Origin: Kosakonia arachidis
Lineage (GTDB): Bacteria; Pseudomonadota; Gammaproteobacteria; Enterobacterales; Enterobacteriaceae
DNA length: 64,000 nucleotides
Assembly: GCF_900116535.1 (NCBI RefSeq)
Contig: NZ_FPAU01000001.1
Coordinates: forward strand, 511,687 to 575,686
Direction: 5' to 3'
Positions within the stretch are counted from its first letter, which is position 1. Each line of letters begins with the position of its first letter. Below the pieces are notes generated by a model that did no database searches, had not been told where the DNA came from, and was given only the letters and a program-made list of their open reading frames with translations. Made by a program: the position numbers and the translations under genes. This document shows, in pieces, positions 16,212 through 27,045 of this stretch.

Positions 16212-16742
16212 TCAGGCGTTGATAATGTCATCAAGGTGCAGCTCTTCGCGCACTTGCTTAACCCATTTTTGTACACGTTCTGCGGTCAGCTCTGGCTGGC
16301 GATCTTCGTCAATTGCCAGACCAACAAAATGGTCATCATCAACCAGGCCTTTAGAGGCTTCAAAATGATAGCCCGCTGTCGGCCAGTGGCCCACAATGGT
16401 TGCGCCGCGTGGCTCAATAATATCGCGGATCGTACCCAGCGCATCACAGAAATATTCTGCATAGTCTTCCTGATCGCCGCAGCCAAACAGAGCCACTAAC
16501 TTACCATTAAAATCAATGTCTTCCAGCGTCGGGAAAAAATCATCCCAATCGCACTGCGCTTCGCCATAATACCAGGTTGGAATGCCGAGCAACAGAATAT
16601 CATATCCTTCGATATCTTCTTTGCTGCTCTTGGCAATGTCATGCACGTCGGCAACGTCTTTACCAAGCTGACTCTGAATCATTTTCGCAATATTTTCGGT
16701 GTTGCCGGTATCGCTGCCGAAGAAAATACCTGTAATTGCCAT
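16212..16742 (-). CDS. fldA: Flavodoxin 1
   Basis: FMN-binding electron carrier that supplies enzymes such as pyruvate formate-lyase activase, MetH reactivation, BioB and IspG/IspH; essential in E. coli. It has 176 residues. The phosphate-binding loop GSDTGNTE is at about 10-17, and the isoalloxazine contacts PTWYYGE and [11 protein letters not shown] are present. The frame extends 42 codons upstream, but MAITGIFFG at 16742 is the family N-terminus. Cytosolic; upstream of uof-fur in the same direction. Confidence 0.97.
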   Translation of the reverse strand: MAITGIFFGSDTGNTENIAKMIQSQLGKDVADVHDIAKSSKEDIEGYDILLLGIPTWYYGEAQCDWDDFFPTLEDIDFNGKLVALFGCGDQEDYAEYFCDALGTIRDIIEPRGATIVGHWPTAGYHFEASKGLVDDDHFVGLAIDEDRQPELTAERVQKWVKQVREELHLDDIINA

Positions 16743-16905
16743 GAGTAAAATAACCTCTTGAAACATAATGAATATGATGGTGGCGCTACGCCCACAGATA
16801 AGGGCAATCATAGCAGAACAGAGAAGCGCGCGAAAACAGCTATCGCCGCAGAGTGCACTGTATGACACATGAAAACGTAAAAATAAGAGAGGTGATTCGG
16901 CGTAA

Positions 16906-17190
16906 TTACTTTCCGCGCAGCGCGCTCAGCTGTGCCAGCAGCATCTCTTCGATAAGTTCGCTGCGGCTCATGTCGCGCGCATCGGCAAGTTCGTTTAACG
17001 CATCGACGGCTTCAACGTTCAGTTTTAGCTCGACGCGTTTAAGCCCACGAACTTTATCGCGTTTTAGCTGATTGCGTTTGTTGATGCGTAACTGTTCATC
17101 ACGCGAGAGCGGATTCGTCTTCGGCCGTCCCGGGCGACGCTCATTCGCGAACAGATCCAGGGTTGTACGGTCCGTTTGTTCTTTAGCCAT
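16906..17190 (-). CDS. ybfE: LexA-regulated protein YbfE (ribbon-helix-helix type)
   Basis: A 94-aa basic protein of unknown role, with [23 protein letters not shown] at its start and a helix region (VEALNELAD-like, then [12 protein letters not shown]) resembling ribbon-helix-helix DNA-binding proteins. The annotated frame could start 22 codons earlier, but MAKEQTD is the conserved N-terminus. In E. coli the gene is in the SOS regulon; I do not see a clear LexA box in the 100 bp upstream here. It lies between ybfF and fldA. Confidence 0.85.
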   Translation of the reverse strand: MAKEQTDRTTLDLFANERRPGRPKTNPLSRDEQLRINKRNQLKRDKVRGLKRVELKLNVEAVDALNELADARDMSRSELIEEMLLAQLSALRGK

Positions 17191-17320
17191 GTTTAAGCAT
17201 ACTACGGGAAAGACAAGCAATCGGGCTGCCGCCCGGGCTGAATAGCGCGCCATCATACATCAGCATAACGGGCGCGCCAACGGGCGGACGCGTTCTGGCA
17301 ACCGGTCGCCGTCTTTTTAA

Positions 17321-18094
17321 TCAGTTTGACTTTTCAGCGAGATAACGGTTAATTGCCCGCATTACTGCTTCAGGTTTTTCCGCATGCACCCAGTGGCCGG
17401 CACCAGCAATCACATGCGCGCGTGCCTGCGGGAACTGCTCAAGCAAAGCGCTCCGGTACTGCTCTGTAACGTAAGGGGAGTTGCCGCCGCAGACAAACAG
17501 TGCCGGATGAGGCCACGCGGGGATGGTTTCCCAGCCGACAATATGCGGATATTGCTCCCATAACACCGGCACATTGAAACGCCACGCACCCGCAACAAAC
17601 GATTTCAGCAGAAACTGGATCACGCCTTCTTCTTTTACATACTGGTGCATTAGCGAAGCCGCTTGCTGGCGCGTAGTGACCTGCGCGTCAGTGACTGCAT
17701 TGATTGCGGCAAATATCTCGTCATGGCGGCGAACGTGATAATCGACCGGTGCAATATCAATGGCCACCAGCTTTTCCACGCGCTCCGGCGCCAGTGCAGA
17801 CAGGGCCATCACGGCTTTACCGCCCATTGAGTGACCGATAAAGGTCGCTTTGTCGATCTGGTGGGCATCGAGCGTGTCCAGCAGATCCTGCGCCATTGCC
17901 GGATAGTTCATCTCGTCGGAACGGGGGGAAAGACCGTGGTTGCGCATATCTACCTGCACCACGTCGTACTCCGGCACCAGTTCGCGGGCCAGTACGCCGA
18001 GGTTATCGAGGCTACCAAACAGTCCGTGAACAAGGACGACTGGAGAATTATTGTGCGGATGTTGTGCAGATTGCGCTCGCGTATTCAATTTCAT
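17321..18094 (-). CDS. ybfF: Alpha/beta-hydrolase esterase YbfF
   Basis: A 257-aa cytosolic esterase; E. coli YbfF hydrolyses short acyl-CoA and palmitoyl-CoA thioesters in vitro, physiological role unknown. The oxyanion region HGLFGS, the nucleophile elbow GHSMGG and the C-terminal catalytic His (GAGHWVHAEKP) are visible. The start at 18094 (MKLNTRAQSAQ) is preferred over the longer frame by homology and by a GGAAAG upstream. Divergent from seqA. Confidence 0.93.
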   Translation of the reverse strand: MKLNTRAQSAQHPHNNSPVVLVHGLFGSLDNLGVLARELVPEYDVVQVDMRNHGLSPRSDEMNYPAMAQDLLDTLDAHQIDKATFIGHSMGGKAVMALSALAPERVEKLVAIDIAPVDYHVRRHDEIFAAINAVTDAQVTTRQQAASLMHQYVKEEGVIQFLLKSFVAGAWRFNVPVLWEQYPHIVGWETIPAWPHPALFVCGGNSPYVTEQYRSALLEQFPQARAHVIAGAGHWVHAEKPEAVMRAINRYLAEKSN

Positions 18095-18276
18095 AGGAAA
18101 GTTCTTTTTTTCACTCTGGCGGGTTAGGTTATTATGGTGAACATTCTGCCGCCCGGCCGCAAGGTTAAGAATTACTCTTACTTTTGCCGCCATCCTGGTT
18201 TGACGCTATCCGATGTTGAGATTTCACTTTATAATCCCAACACTTGTATTCAGATTAGATATAGCACTGGATTAAG

Positions 18277-18831
18277 ATGAAAACGATTGAAGTTGATGAT
18301 GAGCTCTACAGTTATATTGCCAGCCACACTAAACATATCGGCGAGAGCGCATCCGACATTTTACGGCGCATGTTGAAATTTTCCGCCGTATCACCGGCAC
18401 AGCCAGCTGCTTCTCTTGCTCCGGTAAAAGAGCCGCGAGCCGTCGTCACTGTCGAAAGCATCAAACCGGCTAATACCGCAAAAGATAAAGTCCGCGCCGT
18501 GCGTGAACTGCTCCTCTCTGATGAATATGCCGAGCAGAAAAAGGCCGTCAATCGTTTCCTGATGGTGCTCTCTACCCTCTATTCACTCGACGACAAAGGC
18601 TTTACGGAATCCACTGAATCTCTGCACGGGCGTACACGAGTATACTTTGCTGTCAATGAGCAAACCCTGCTGCAGAACGGCAACCAGACCAAGCCGAAGC
18701 AGGTGCCAAACACCCCTTACTGGGTCATCACCAACACCAATACGGGCCGTAAATGCAGCATGATTGAGCACATCATGCAGTCAATGCAGTTCCCGGCGGA
18801 ATTGATTGAAAAAGTTTGCGGCACAATTTAA
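18277..18831 (+). CDS. seqA: Replication initiation negative modulator SeqA
   Basis: Binds hemimethylated GATC sites, sequesters oriC after initiation and helps to organise new DNA. It has 184 residues (E. coli 181). The N-terminal multimerisation domain (MKTIEVDDELYSYIA, about 1-35), a Pro/Ala-rich linker carrying the length difference, and the C-terminal DNA-binding domain (about 70-184, with TNTNTGRK and the C-terminal helix) are present. pgm follows 24 nt downstream in the same operon. Confidence 0.97.
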   Translation: MKTIEVDDELYSYIASHTKHIGESASDILRRMLKFSAVSPAQPAASLAPVKEPRAVVTVESIKPANTAKDKVRAVRELLLSDEYAEQKKAVNRFLMVLSTLYSLDDKGFTESTESLHGRTRVYFAVNEQTLLQNGNQTKPKQVPNTPYWVITNTNTGRKCSMIEHIMQSMQFPAELIEKVCGTI

Positions 18832-18855
18832 TCCTTGCATTGAAAGGACCAGGCA

Positions 18856-20496
18856 ATGGCTAACCACCCGCGTGCGGGTCAACCTGCACAACAGAGCGAT
18901 TTGATTAACGTCGCCCAGCTTACTGCGCAGTACTATGTGTTGAAACCTGAAGTCGGTAATTCAGAACATGCTGTGAAATTTGGCACTTCTGGCCACCGCG
19001 GCAGTGCCCATCGTCACAGTTTCAACGAGCCACATATTCTGGCTATCGCTCAGGCGATTGCTGAAGAGCGTGCAAAAAACGGGATTACCGGGCCGTGCTA
19101 TGTGGGTAAAGATACTCACGCGCTGTCTGAGCCAGCGTTTATCTCTGTGCTGGAAGTGCTGACAGCAAACGGTGTGGATGTGATCGTGCAGGAAAATAAT
19201 GGCTTCACACCGACGCCTGCTATCTCAAATGCCATTCTGGTACACAACAAAAACGGTGGCGCGCAGGCGGATGGTATCGTTATCACCCCGTCGCATAACC
19301 CGCCGGAAGATGGTGGTATCAAGTACAACCCGCCTAACGGTGGGCCGGCGGATACCAACGTTACCAAAGTGGTGGAAGACCGCGCTAATGCGCTGTTGGC
19401 GGATGGCCTGAAAGGCGTAAAACGCCTTACGATGGATGCAGCACTGGCCTCAGGCCATGTGACAGAAAAAGATCTGGTGCAGCCTTTTATTGAAGGGCTG
19501 GCGGATATCGTCGATATGGCGGCAATCCAGAAAGCGGGCCTGAAACTGGGCGTCGATCCGCTGGGTGGTTCCGGTATTGAATACTGGAAGCGCATCGCGG
19601 AGTACTACAAGCTGGATCTGAGCATCGTTAACGATCATGTCGATCAGACCTTCCGCTTTATGCATCTGGATAAAGATGGCGCGATCCGTATGGATTGCTC
19701 CTCCGAATGTGCGATGGCGGGTCTGTTGGCGCTACGCGACAAGTTCGATCTGGCGTTTGCTAACGATCCAGACTATGACCGTCACGGTATCGTTACCCCG
19801 GCAGGGCTGATGAACCCGAACCATTACCTGGCGGTTGCTATCAACTACCTGTTCCAGCACCGTCCGCAGTGGGGCAAAGATGTTGCAGTCGGCAAAACGT
19901 TGGTCTCTTCTGCGATGATAGACCGCGTGGTTAATGACCTTGGCCGTAAGCTGGTGGAAGTGCCGGTGGGGTTCAAATGGTTTGTTGATGGTCTGCATGA
20001 CGGCAGCTTTGGCTTTGGTGGTGAAGAGAGTGCAGGCGCGTCCTTCCTGCGTTTCGATGGTACGCCGTGGTCAACGGATAAAGATGGCATAATCATGTGC
20101 TTGCTGGCGGCTGAGATCACCGCCGTGACCGGGAAAAACCCACAGCAGCATTACGATGAGCTGGCGGCACGCTTCGGCGCACCGAGCTACAACCGTTTAC
20201 AAGCTTCTGCCTCCTCTGCGCAGAAAGCCGCGCTGTCCAAACTCTCTCCGGAAATGGTGAGCGCCAGCACGCTGGCAGGCGACCCGATAACGGCGCGTTT
20301 GACCGCAGCTCCGGGCAATGGCGCATCGATTGGCGGCCTGAAAGTGATGACCGACAACGGCTGGTTCGCCGCGCGTCCGTCAGGTACTGAAGACGCCTAC
20401 AAAATCTACTGCGAAAGTTTCCTCGGTGACGAACACCGGAAGCTGATTGAAAAAGAAGCGGTGGAAATTGTCAGCGAAGTGCTGAAAAACGCGTAA
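18856..20496 (+). CDS. pgm: Phosphoglucomutase (alpha-D-glucose)
   Basis: Interconverts glucose-1-P and glucose-6-P, linking glycogen, galactose and UDP-glucose metabolism to glycolysis. It has 546 residues. The phosphoserine loop TPSHNPPE (S146), the metal loop (NDPDYDRHG), the sugar-binding loop GGEESAGAS and the C-terminal phosphate loop ([12 protein letters not shown]) are intact. Second gene of seqA-pgm, ended by a strong hairpin. Confidence 0.97.
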   Translation: MANHPRAGQPAQQSDLINVAQLTAQYYVLKPEVGNSEHAVKFGTSGHRGSAHRHSFNEPHILAIAQAIAEERAKNGITGPCYVGKDTHALSEPAFISVLEVLTANGVDVIVQENNGFTPTPAISNAILVHNKNGGAQADGIVITPSHNPPEDGGIKYNPPNGGPADTNVTKVVEDRANALLADGLKGVKRLTMDAALASGHVTEKDLVQPFIEGLADIVDMAAIQKAGLKLGVDPLGGSGIEYWKRIAEYYKLDLSIVNDHVDQTFRFMHLDKDGAIRMDCSSECAMAGLLALRDKFDLAFANDPDYDRHGIVTPAGLMNPNHYLAVAINYLFQHRPQWGKDVAVGKTLVSSAMIDRVVNDLGRKLVEVPVGFKWFVDGLHDGSFGFGGEESAGASFLRFDGTPWSTDKDGIIMCLLAAEITAVTGKNPQQHYDELAARFGAPSYNRLQASASSAQKAALSKLSPEMVSASTLAGDPITARLTAAPGNGASIGGLKVMTDNGWFAARPSGTEDAYKIYCESFLGDEHRKLIEKEAVEIVSEVLKNA

Positions 20497-20499
20497 TGA

Positions 20500-20528
20500 A
20501 AAGGCTCCTTCGGGAGCCTTAATTTTTT
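20500..20528. terminator. Terminator after pgm, usable in both directions
   Basis: AAGGCTCC (20501-20508), TTCG loop, GGAGCCTT (20513-20520), then AATTTTTT on the plus strand. On the minus strand the same hairpin is followed by TTCATT, so it may also end the EamA/kdp transcript. Confidence 0.85.
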
Positions 20529-20560
20529 GCGGATCGAGTGTTGCCGCACCGGCTACAAAC

Positions 20561-20989
20561 CTACCCCAGCGCCACCATCAGTGCACCAGCCGTAATTAAC
20601 GCTACGCCAACTGCCGCAATCAGCGAGACTTTCTCGCCAAACAGGATCACGGCCAGGATCACAGCAAACACTACGCTCAGCTTATCGATGGGAGCAACCC
20701 GCGACACGTTGCCGCTTTTGATCGCCATAAAATAGAACAGCCACGACAGCGCGCCCGCGATGCCGCTCAGCACCACAAACAGCAGCGCTTTTTTATCGGC
20801 AAGCACGGTGGAAACCAGCGACAATTTGCCCTGCACCACGACCACACCGACCAGAAATACGGCCATTACCACCGCACGGATCGCCGTGGCGGTATTGGCG
20901 TCGAGATGTTGCAAACCGATCTTGCCGAAAATAGCTACCAGTGCAGCGGTGACCGCCGATAACAATGCATAAATTAGCCAGGCGCTCAT
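20561..20989 (-). CDS. Small EamA-domain transporter (DMT superfamily)
   Basis: A 142-aa, very hydrophobic protein with about four to five membrane segments and a single EamA repeat; most DMT transporters have two. Single-repeat members are thought to work as dimers. Substrate unknown. Two ATGs stand in tandem; I use the second because it is 5 nt from GGGGGG. It starts 33 nt after the kdpE stop in the same direction, so it may be cotranscribed with kdpDE. From memory, K-12 has the speF/potE region downstream of kdpE instead. Confidence 0.8.
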   Translation of the reverse strand: MSAWLIYALLSAVTAALVAIFGKIGLQHLDANTATAIRAVVMAVFLVGVVVVQGKLSLVSTVLADKKALLFVVLSGIAGALSWLFYFMAIKSGNVSRVAPIDKLSVVFAVILAVILFGEKVSLIAAVGVALITAGALMVALG

Positions 20990-21022
20990 CATTACCCCCC
21001 AAAAAAACAGCAGGATACGCCT

Positions 21023-21700
21023 TCAAAGCATAAACCGGTAGCCAATCCCTGTTTCAGTCAGTAAATGGCGAGGGCGGGCAGGATCGATTTCGAGTTTCTG
21101 GCGCAGATGGCCCATATAGATGCGCAGGTAGTGGCTGTGCTCGATGGCATTCGGCCCCCAGACCTGGCTTAGCAATTGTCGCTGAGTTAATACTTTGCCG
21201 TGATTATTCAGCAGCACGGCCAGCAGGCGAAATTCAATTGGCGTCAGATGGATCTCTTCCTCACCGCGCTGGATGCGGCGGTTAGCCAGATCGACGCGAA
21301 TATCGGCAAAGGTCACCACCGGTTCGCCGGGGGTTGCGGACGCATGACGGCGCAGGGCAACGCGCAGACGGGCATGCAGCTCACCAATGCCAAAAGGTTT
21401 GCTGAGATAATCATCGGCACCGGCATCAAGAGCCGCAATTTTGTCGCTCTCTTCAGCACGTGCCGAAAGGACAATCACCGGCATCTGGCTCCACTGGCGC
21501 AAATCGCGGATAAAGTCCAGACCGTCGCCATCCGGCAAGCCCAAATCGAGGATCACCAGATCGGGTTTACGGGTAGCGGCTTCAATCAGGCCACGCTGTA
21601 AGGTCTCCGCTTCATGGACGCGCAATCCCTCAGCTTCCAGCGCGGTACGCAGAAATCGGCGAATAGCTTGTTCATCTTCGACAATCAGAACGTTGATCAC
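21023..21700 (-). CDS. kdpE: Response regulator KdpE
   Basis: OmpR-type activator of kdpFABC under potassium limitation. It has 225 residues. The receiver domain has the phospho-acceptor D52 (VILDLGLPDG) and the C-terminal winged helix (about 130-225) contains HLTPIEFRLL and the YLRIYMGHLRQKL recognition region. It overlaps kdpD by 4 nt, indicating coupled translation. Confidence 0.97.
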   Translation of the reverse strand: MINVLIVEDEQAIRRFLRTALEAEGLRVHEAETLQRGLIEAATRKPDLVILDLGLPDGDGLDFIRDLRQWSQMPVIVLSARAEESDKIAALDAGADDYLSKPFGIGELHARLRVALRRHASATPGEPVVTFADIRVDLANRRIQRGEEEIHLTPIEFRLLAVLLNNHGKVLTQRQLLSQVWGPNAIEHSHYLRIYMGHLRQKLEIDPARPRHLLTETGIGYRFML

Positions 21701-24384
21701 AGTTCCTCAGATAATTCATCCAGTTGCGGCGGTGTTTCGCGGGGAAGTGTAACACAAAACAGCGCGCCCCCTTGTGGGCGATTGCGGGCACTAATGGTGC
21801 CGCCATGAACTTCAACAATCGCCTCGCAAATTGCCAGCCCAAGACCGACGCCAGGAATCGCAGACTCCTTCGTTCCCCGCGCGAACTTATCAAAAATGGC
21901 CTGCTCCTGTCCTGCCGGGATACCTGGCCCGTTATCCCACACATCCAGCATCAACTGTTGCGGTGTGTCATGGGCTGTAATGCCGATTTCCGCCCGCGGT
22001 CCTGCATATTTCACCGCATTTTCCAGCAGATTGATCAGCACCCGTTCAAATAATGGGCCATCAACATGTACCAGCATTAACGGGTCGGGCAGGGCAAGTT
22101 TGATATGTCGACCGCCAAGTCCGGGTTCCAGCGTTCTGAGTGCGCTGCCGACCACCTCTTCCAGCGTTAGCCACTCTTTTTTAAGATTAAAACCACCGGA
22201 CTGAATACGCGCCATATCCAGTAGATTATTCACCAACCGCGTGGTATTCAGCACATGCTGACGGATTTCGTTAGCCTGCGGCGCATGCGAGGAGCCTTCA
22301 CTTGCCAGATCGAGCGTCAGGATCTCTGCCTGGCCAAACAGTACAGTCAGCGGCGTGCGTAGATCGTGGGAGAGGGCAGCCAGCAAGGAGTTACGAATAC
22401 TCTCGCGCTCACTGGCGAGGCGAGCCTGTTCTTCGCTGGTGGCTAACGCCTGGCGTTCAAGCGCACTGGCAACCAGCAGTGTGAAGGTTTCCAGCAGGCG
22501 TTGCTGCTCCGGGATCATCAACTGGCGCAAATTGGCCGGTTCCACAATCAATAACCCATGGGTTTTATGATCGCTTTTTAGCGGCAAAATTTGGTACGGC
22601 ACACCGGGCAGGGTGTCGGTTCCCGCTCCGGCAGGCTGGCCTTTATCAAAGCTCCAGCGGGCAATCGCGTCATCCCAGGGCGTCATGCCGTGGGTTTGCG
22701 TCACCGCTTTCAGCTGGCTGTGGCTGTCCGGCAGCAACAATTTGCTGCGGGCATCAAAAGTAGACTGGATAAACGTTTCACTGGTGACGGCGATATCCTT
22801 GTTATTGCGCCCGACCGCCAGCGCTTTCGACATCTCATAAAGATGGCGGGTGCGCTGCTCGCGATAACGCGCAACGCGCGCCTGATAACGCACCCCGGCC
22901 GTGAGATTGCCAATGACCAAACCGACCGTCAGCATCACGCCAAAGGTCAGCAGATATTGCACATTGGAAACGGCCAGTGTGCCGCGCGGTGCAATAAAAA
23001 AGAGATCAAAACTGATGACGTTAATCACCGTGGCGAACGCAGATGGCCAACGCCCATAAAACAGCGCAATTAGCACCACGCCGAGCAGGTAGATCATCAC
23101 CAGGTTGGCAGCATCGAAAGTGCTCAGCCACAGTGAGGCGATCAGCGTGATTGCTGCGCAAAGGGCCAGGGCGACGGCACAACCTTTCAGCTGTACCCGC
23201 CAGCGCTCAATAAACGGGCGTGTATCTCCGGCGCGAGAGATCAATGCTGCCGGCGCGTCGTCCAGCGCGATGATAAGCAGGTCGAGATCCGGTGCACGGC
23301 GCGCCAGCTTATCGGCAAATGTTTCCGGACGCCACCAGCGGTGCTTATTGCGTCGGCCAATAATAATTTTACCGAGGTTATGCTCGCGAGCGTAACGCAG
23401 AATCGCCTTCTCTTCAGCCGGATCGGAAAGTGTTGCCGTTTCGGCCCCCAGTTCCTGCGCAAGATGCAGAGCGCTTAAAATCGCCCGCCGTTGCGGTTCC
23501 GGCAATTTATGTAGCGATGGGGTTTCGACGTACACCGCATGCCAGACGCTGCCAAGTTTGGCCGCCAGTCGCGCCGCCGTGCGGATCAGCTTCTCATTGC
23601 CTGCGCCATGTCCGACGCAGAGCAGAATAGCATCACGTGTATGCCAGACTTTCTCTTCGCCCTGGCGATCACGCCAGGCGCGCATCTGATCGTCCACGCG
23701 GTCGGCAGTGCGGCGTAGCGCCAGTTCGCGCAGGGCAATAAGATTACCTTTACGGAAGAAGTGTTCGATAGCGCGCTCGGCCTGGCCGCCGATATAGACT
23801 TTGCCTTCGTGCAGGCGCTGGCGGAGATCGTCCGGCGGCAAATCAACCAGTACAACCTCATCCGCGTTGTCGAAAAAAGGATCCGGCACGGTTTCACGCA
23901 CCTGGATACCGGTCACGCCGCTGACCACATCATTGAGGCTTTCCAGATGCTGCACGTTGACGGTTGTAAAGACATTGATGCCCGCTTCCAGCAGTTCTTC
24001 TACATCCTGCCAGCGTTTGGGATGGCGAGAGCCAGGAGCGTTACTGTGCGCCAGCTCGTCCATTAAAATCAGCGCCGGACGGCGCGCAAGGGCGTCATCC
24101 AGCGAAAACTCCTGAATAAGACGCCCACGATGGGCGATACGGTGCGGAGGCAGGGTTGCCAACCCTTCCAGCAGCGCGGCGGTCTCTTTGCGCCCGTGGG
24201 TCTCCACCACGCCAACGAGAATATCAAGCCCTTGCGCCCGCAGACGCTGCGCTTCCTGCAACATTGCGAACGTTTTGCCCACACCTGCGCAGGCGCCGAA
24301 AAAGACTTTCAACTTCCCCCGGTGCGCCGTTGCGGCGTGCTCCAGCAAGCGGTCAGGGTTAGGGCGCAAAGGCTCGTCAGTCAT
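21697..24384 (-). CDS. kdpD: Sensor histidine kinase KdpD
   Basis: Senses potassium and ionic conditions and phosphorylates KdpE. It has 895 residues. A KdpD N-terminal domain carries Walker A GACAGVGKT (30-38) and the MDELAHSNAPG motif, followed by a Usp-like domain (about 250-370), four membrane helices (about 400-500) and a GAF-like region. The kinase core has the His box LSHDLRTPL (about 673) and the ATP-binding N and G boxes (NLLENAVKY, DNGPGIP). It starts 3 nt after kdpC and overlaps kdpE. Confidence 0.97.
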   Translation of the reverse strand: MTDEPLRPNPDRLLEHAATAHRGKLKVFFGACAGVGKTFAMLQEAQRLRAQGLDILVGVVETHGRKETAALLEGLATLPPHRIAHRGRLIQEFSLDDALARRPALILMDELAHSNAPGSRHPKRWQDVEELLEAGINVFTTVNVQHLESLNDVVSGVTGIQVRETVPDPFFDNADEVVLVDLPPDDLRQRLHEGKVYIGGQAERAIEHFFRKGNLIALRELALRRTADRVDDQMRAWRDRQGEEKVWHTRDAILLCVGHGAGNEKLIRTAARLAAKLGSVWHAVYVETPSLHKLPEPQRRAILSALHLAQELGAETATLSDPAEEKAILRYAREHNLGKIIIGRRNKHRWWRPETFADKLARRAPDLDLLIIALDDAPAALISRAGDTRPFIERWRVQLKGCAVALALCAAITLIASLWLSTFDAANLVMIYLLGVVLIALFYGRWPSAFATVINVISFDLFFIAPRGTLAVSNVQYLLTFGVMLTVGLVIGNLTAGVRYQARVARYREQRTRHLYEMSKALAVGRNNKDIAVTSETFIQSTFDARSKLLLPDSHSQLKAVTQTHGMTPWDDAIARWSFDKGQPAGAGTDTLPGVPYQILPLKSDHKTHGLLIVEPANLRQLMIPEQQRLLETFTLLVASALERQALATSEEQARLASERESIRNSLLAALSHDLRTPLTVLFGQAEILTLDLASEGSSHAPQANEIRQHVLNTTRLVNNLLDMARIQSGGFNLKKEWLTLEEVVGSALRTLEPGLGGRHIKLALPDPLMLVHVDGPLFERVLINLLENAVKYAGPRAEIGITAHDTPQQLMLDVWDNGPGIPAGQEQAIFDKFARGTKESAIPGVGLGLAICEAIVEVHGGTISARNRPQGGALFCVTLPRETPPQLDELSEEL

Positions 24385-24387
24385 GCT

Positions 24388-24963
24388 TTATTTATCCTTG
24401 AGCGCATCCAGCGCCAGATTGAGTTCCACAATATTGACCACCGGCTGGCCAATAAAGTTGACCAGCGGCGTGGTGGTATGTTCGGCCACCATTTTTTCCA
24501 CTTCTGTCACAGGTAAGTGACGCGCTTGCGCCACGCGAGGGATCTGCCAGTCAGTAGCGGCCGGAGAGAGTTGGCCATCAAGGCCGCTCGCCGAGGTGGT
24601 AATCAACTCCACAGGAACATGCGTATCAGCTTGTGGGTTCTCTGCGCGCAGTTGTGCCACGCGCGCCGCGACTTCTTTATCCAGCTCCGGGTTGCTGCCT
24701 GCCAGATTGCTGCCGCCGGACGCCATTGGATTATAAGGCGCATCGGCAGTGGCGGAAGGGCGACCGTGAAAATAAATCGGCGCGGTAAAATCCTGACCCA
24801 GCAAGCGTGAACCGCGCACGGTATCGCCCTCACGGATCAGCGAGCCGTTCGCTTGTGTATTAAACCACCACTGCCCGAGCGCAGTGGTTACCAGCGGGTA
24901 GATCCCACCGGTAATCAGGGTGAAGAGTATCAAAAGCAGAAATGCGGGACGTAATAAAGCCAT
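24388..24963 (-). CDS. kdpC: Potassium-transporting ATPase subunit KdpC
   Basis: Inner-membrane subunit that stabilises the KdpFABC complex and contributes to ATP affinity. It has 191 residues with a single N-terminal membrane helix (about 5-28) and a periplasmic domain with YFHGRPSAT and [12 protein letters not shown] motifs. I place the start at 24963 ([10 protein letters not shown]); the longer frame adds a basic stretch lying over the kdpB-kdpC gap. 13 nt separate it from kdpB. Confidence 0.96.
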   Translation of the reverse strand: MALLRPAFLLLILFTLITGGIYPLVTTALGQWWFNTQANGSLIREGDTVRGSRLLGQDFTAPIYFHGRPSATADAPYNPMASGGSNLAGSNPELDKEVAARVAQLRAENPQADTHVPVELITTSASGLDGQLSPAATDWQIPRVAQARHLPVTEVEKMVAEHTTTPLVNFIGQPVVNIVELNLALDALKDK

Positions 24964-24976
24964 TTTTTTATACCTC

Positions 24977-27025
24977 TTACACCAGGCCAAACAGGGTCAA
25001 GATCAGGTCGATCGCCTTGATACCGATAAACGGGACCACCAGCCCGCCCAGCCCGTAGATCCACAGGTTGCGTCGCAGCATGGCGGAAGCGGTTAGCGGT
25101 TTGTAACTTACCCCTTTCAGCGCCAGCGGGATAAGAAACACAATCACCAGCGCGTTAAAGATTACTGCGCTTAAAATTGCCGACGCCGGGGAGTGCAGAT
25201 GCATCACGTTCAGCGTATTCAGTTGCGGATAGGTTGCTGCAAATGCCGCCGGAATGATGGCGAAGTATTTCGCCACATCGTTGGCGATACTGAAGGTGGT
25301 CAGTGAACCACGAGTCATCAGCATCTGTTTACCGATATGCACTACTTCAATCAATTTGGTGGGGTTCGAGTCGAGATCCACCATATTGCCCGCTTCTTTG
25401 GCGGCCTGGGTGCCGGAGTTCATCGCTACCGCAACGTCCGCCTGTGCCAGCGCTGGCGCATCGTTAGTGCCATCGCCAGTCATCGCCACCAGACGACCTT
25501 CCGCCTGATACTGGCGGATCAACGCCAGTTTCGCTTCCGGCGTCGCTTCTGCAAGGAAGTCATCGACACCGGCTTCAGCGGCAATCGCGGCAGCGGTTAG
25601 ACGGTTATCCCCGGTGATCATTACTGTTTTAATGCCCATTTTACGCAACTGGGCAAAACGCTCTTTAATTCCGCCTTTGACGATATCTTTCAGCGCGATA
25701 ACGCCCAGCACTTTCGCCCCTTCGGCAACGACCAGCGGCGTGGCGCCCTGACGGGCGACGCGTTCGACCAGCGTTTCCACGTCAGCAGGGAATTGACCAC
25801 CATTGGCAGCAATATGACGACGGATAGCATCCACCGAGCCTTTGCGGATCATCCGATCCTGCACGTTAATGCCGCTCATGCGGGTTTGCGCAGTGAAGGG
25901 CACAAAGGTGGCTTGCAAGCTCTGCACATCGCGCTCGCGCAGATTAAAACGGCGTTTGGCCAGTATCACTATGCTGCGGCCTTCCGGCGTTTCATCCGCC
26001 AGCGAGGAGAGTTGCGCAGCATCGGCCAGCGTTTTTTCATCCACACCCTGCGCGGGCAGGAAATCGGATGCCTGACGGTTACCTAAGGTGATGGTGCCGG
26101 TTTTATCCAGCAGCAGTACATCGATATCACCAGCCGCTTCCACTGCACGACCGCTGGTGGCAATCACATTCGCACCCAGCATGCGGCTCATCCCGGCAAC
26201 GCCAATCGCAGACAGCAGCCCGCCGATAGTCGTAGGGATCAGGCATACCAGCAAGGCCACCAGCACAGTAACGCTGACCGCCTGGCCGCCATATACCGAG
26301 AATGGCCACAGGGTGGCGGTTGCCAGCAGGAAGACAAGGGTCAGGGCAACCAGCAGAATGGTCAGGGCGATCTCATTCGGTGTTTTACGCCGCTGCGCAC
26401 CTTCCACCATCGCAATCATGCGGTCGAGGAACGTTTCACCAGGGTTAACACTGCACTGGATAACCAGCCAGTCAGAAAGAATACGCGTCCCGCCAGTGAC
26501 CGATGCGAAATCGCCGCCTGACTCACGGATCACCGGTGCCGATTCACCCGTGATTGCGCTCTCATCCACCGATGCGCCGCCTTCAATGACTTCGCCATCA
26601 CAAGGAATAATGTCACCGGCCTCAACCAGCACCACATCGCCTTTACGCAGATCTTCTGCCGGAATATGGTCGATTTGCGCATCATGTTGTGGGGCGCGTA
26701 ATTTGCGGGCGAAAGCGGTTTTTTTCACCCCTTTCAGGCTATTGGCCTGTGCTTTACTGCGACCTTCAGCCAGCGCCTCTGCAAAGTTGGCGAACAATAC
26801 CGTGATCCACAACCACAGGCTGACTGTGCCAGTGAACCACGCGCTGCCGTCAAGGTGGCCTGTTGCCATTGCCACGGTCAGAACAGTGGTCAACAGGCTA
26901 CCGATCCAGACAATAAACATCACCGGGTTACGCCACTGTACCTGCGGGCTTAACTTGGTCACCGAATCCATCAGCGCCTGACGAACAAGGTTCGGTTCGA
27001 ACAGTGCCAGTTGTTTGCGACTCAT
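24977..27025 (-). CDS. kdpB: Potassium-transporting P-type ATPase subunit KdpB
   Basis: ATP-hydrolysing subunit of the high-affinity potassium pump. It has 682 residues. The phosphorylation motif DKTGT (D307), TGES in the actuator domain and the [10 protein letters not shown] hinge motif are intact, with membrane helices at both ends. The start MSRKQLALF at 27025 equals the E. coli N-terminus and avoids an 8-residue extension. Confidence 0.97.
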   Translation of the reverse strand: MSRKQLALFEPNLVRQALMDSVTKLSPQVQWRNPVMFIVWIGSLLTTVLTVAMATGHLDGSAWFTGTVSLWLWITVLFANFAEALAEGRSKAQANSLKGVKKTAFARKLRAPQHDAQIDHIPAEDLRKGDVVLVEAGDIIPCDGEVIEGGASVDESAITGESAPVIRESGGDFASVTGGTRILSDWLVIQCSVNPGETFLDRMIAMVEGAQRRKTPNEIALTILLVALTLVFLLATATLWPFSVYGGQAVSVTVLVALLVCLIPTTIGGLLSAIGVAGMSRMLGANVIATSGRAVEAAGDIDVLLLDKTGTITLGNRQASDFLPAQGVDEKTLADAAQLSSLADETPEGRSIVILAKRRFNLRERDVQSLQATFVPFTAQTRMSGINVQDRMIRKGSVDAIRRHIAANGGQFPADVETLVERVARQGATPLVVAEGAKVLGVIALKDIVKGGIKERFAQLRKMGIKTVMITGDNRLTAAAIAAEAGVDDFLAEATPEAKLALIRQYQAEGRLVAMTGDGTNDAPALAQADVAVAMNSGTQAAKEAGNMVDLDSNPTKLIEVVHIGKQMLMTRGSLTTFSIANDVAKYFAIIPAAFAATYPQLNTLNVMHLHSPASAILSAVIFNALVIVFLIPLALKGVSYKPLTASAMLRRNLWIYGLGGLVVPFIGIKAIDLILTLFGLV

Positions 27026-27045
27026 AAAACGCGTCTCCGCCAGTC

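Noticed and set aside
17191-17300. Search for a LexA (SOS) box before ybfE
   Set aside because: ybfE is an SOS gene in E. coli, but no CTGT-N8-ACAG or close variant is visible here, so I do not annotate one.
26088-26981. 297-codon plus-strand frame opposite kdpB
   Set aside because: Ser/Thr/Pro-rich translation typical of the reverse strand of a GC-rich gene; kdpB on the other strand is certain.
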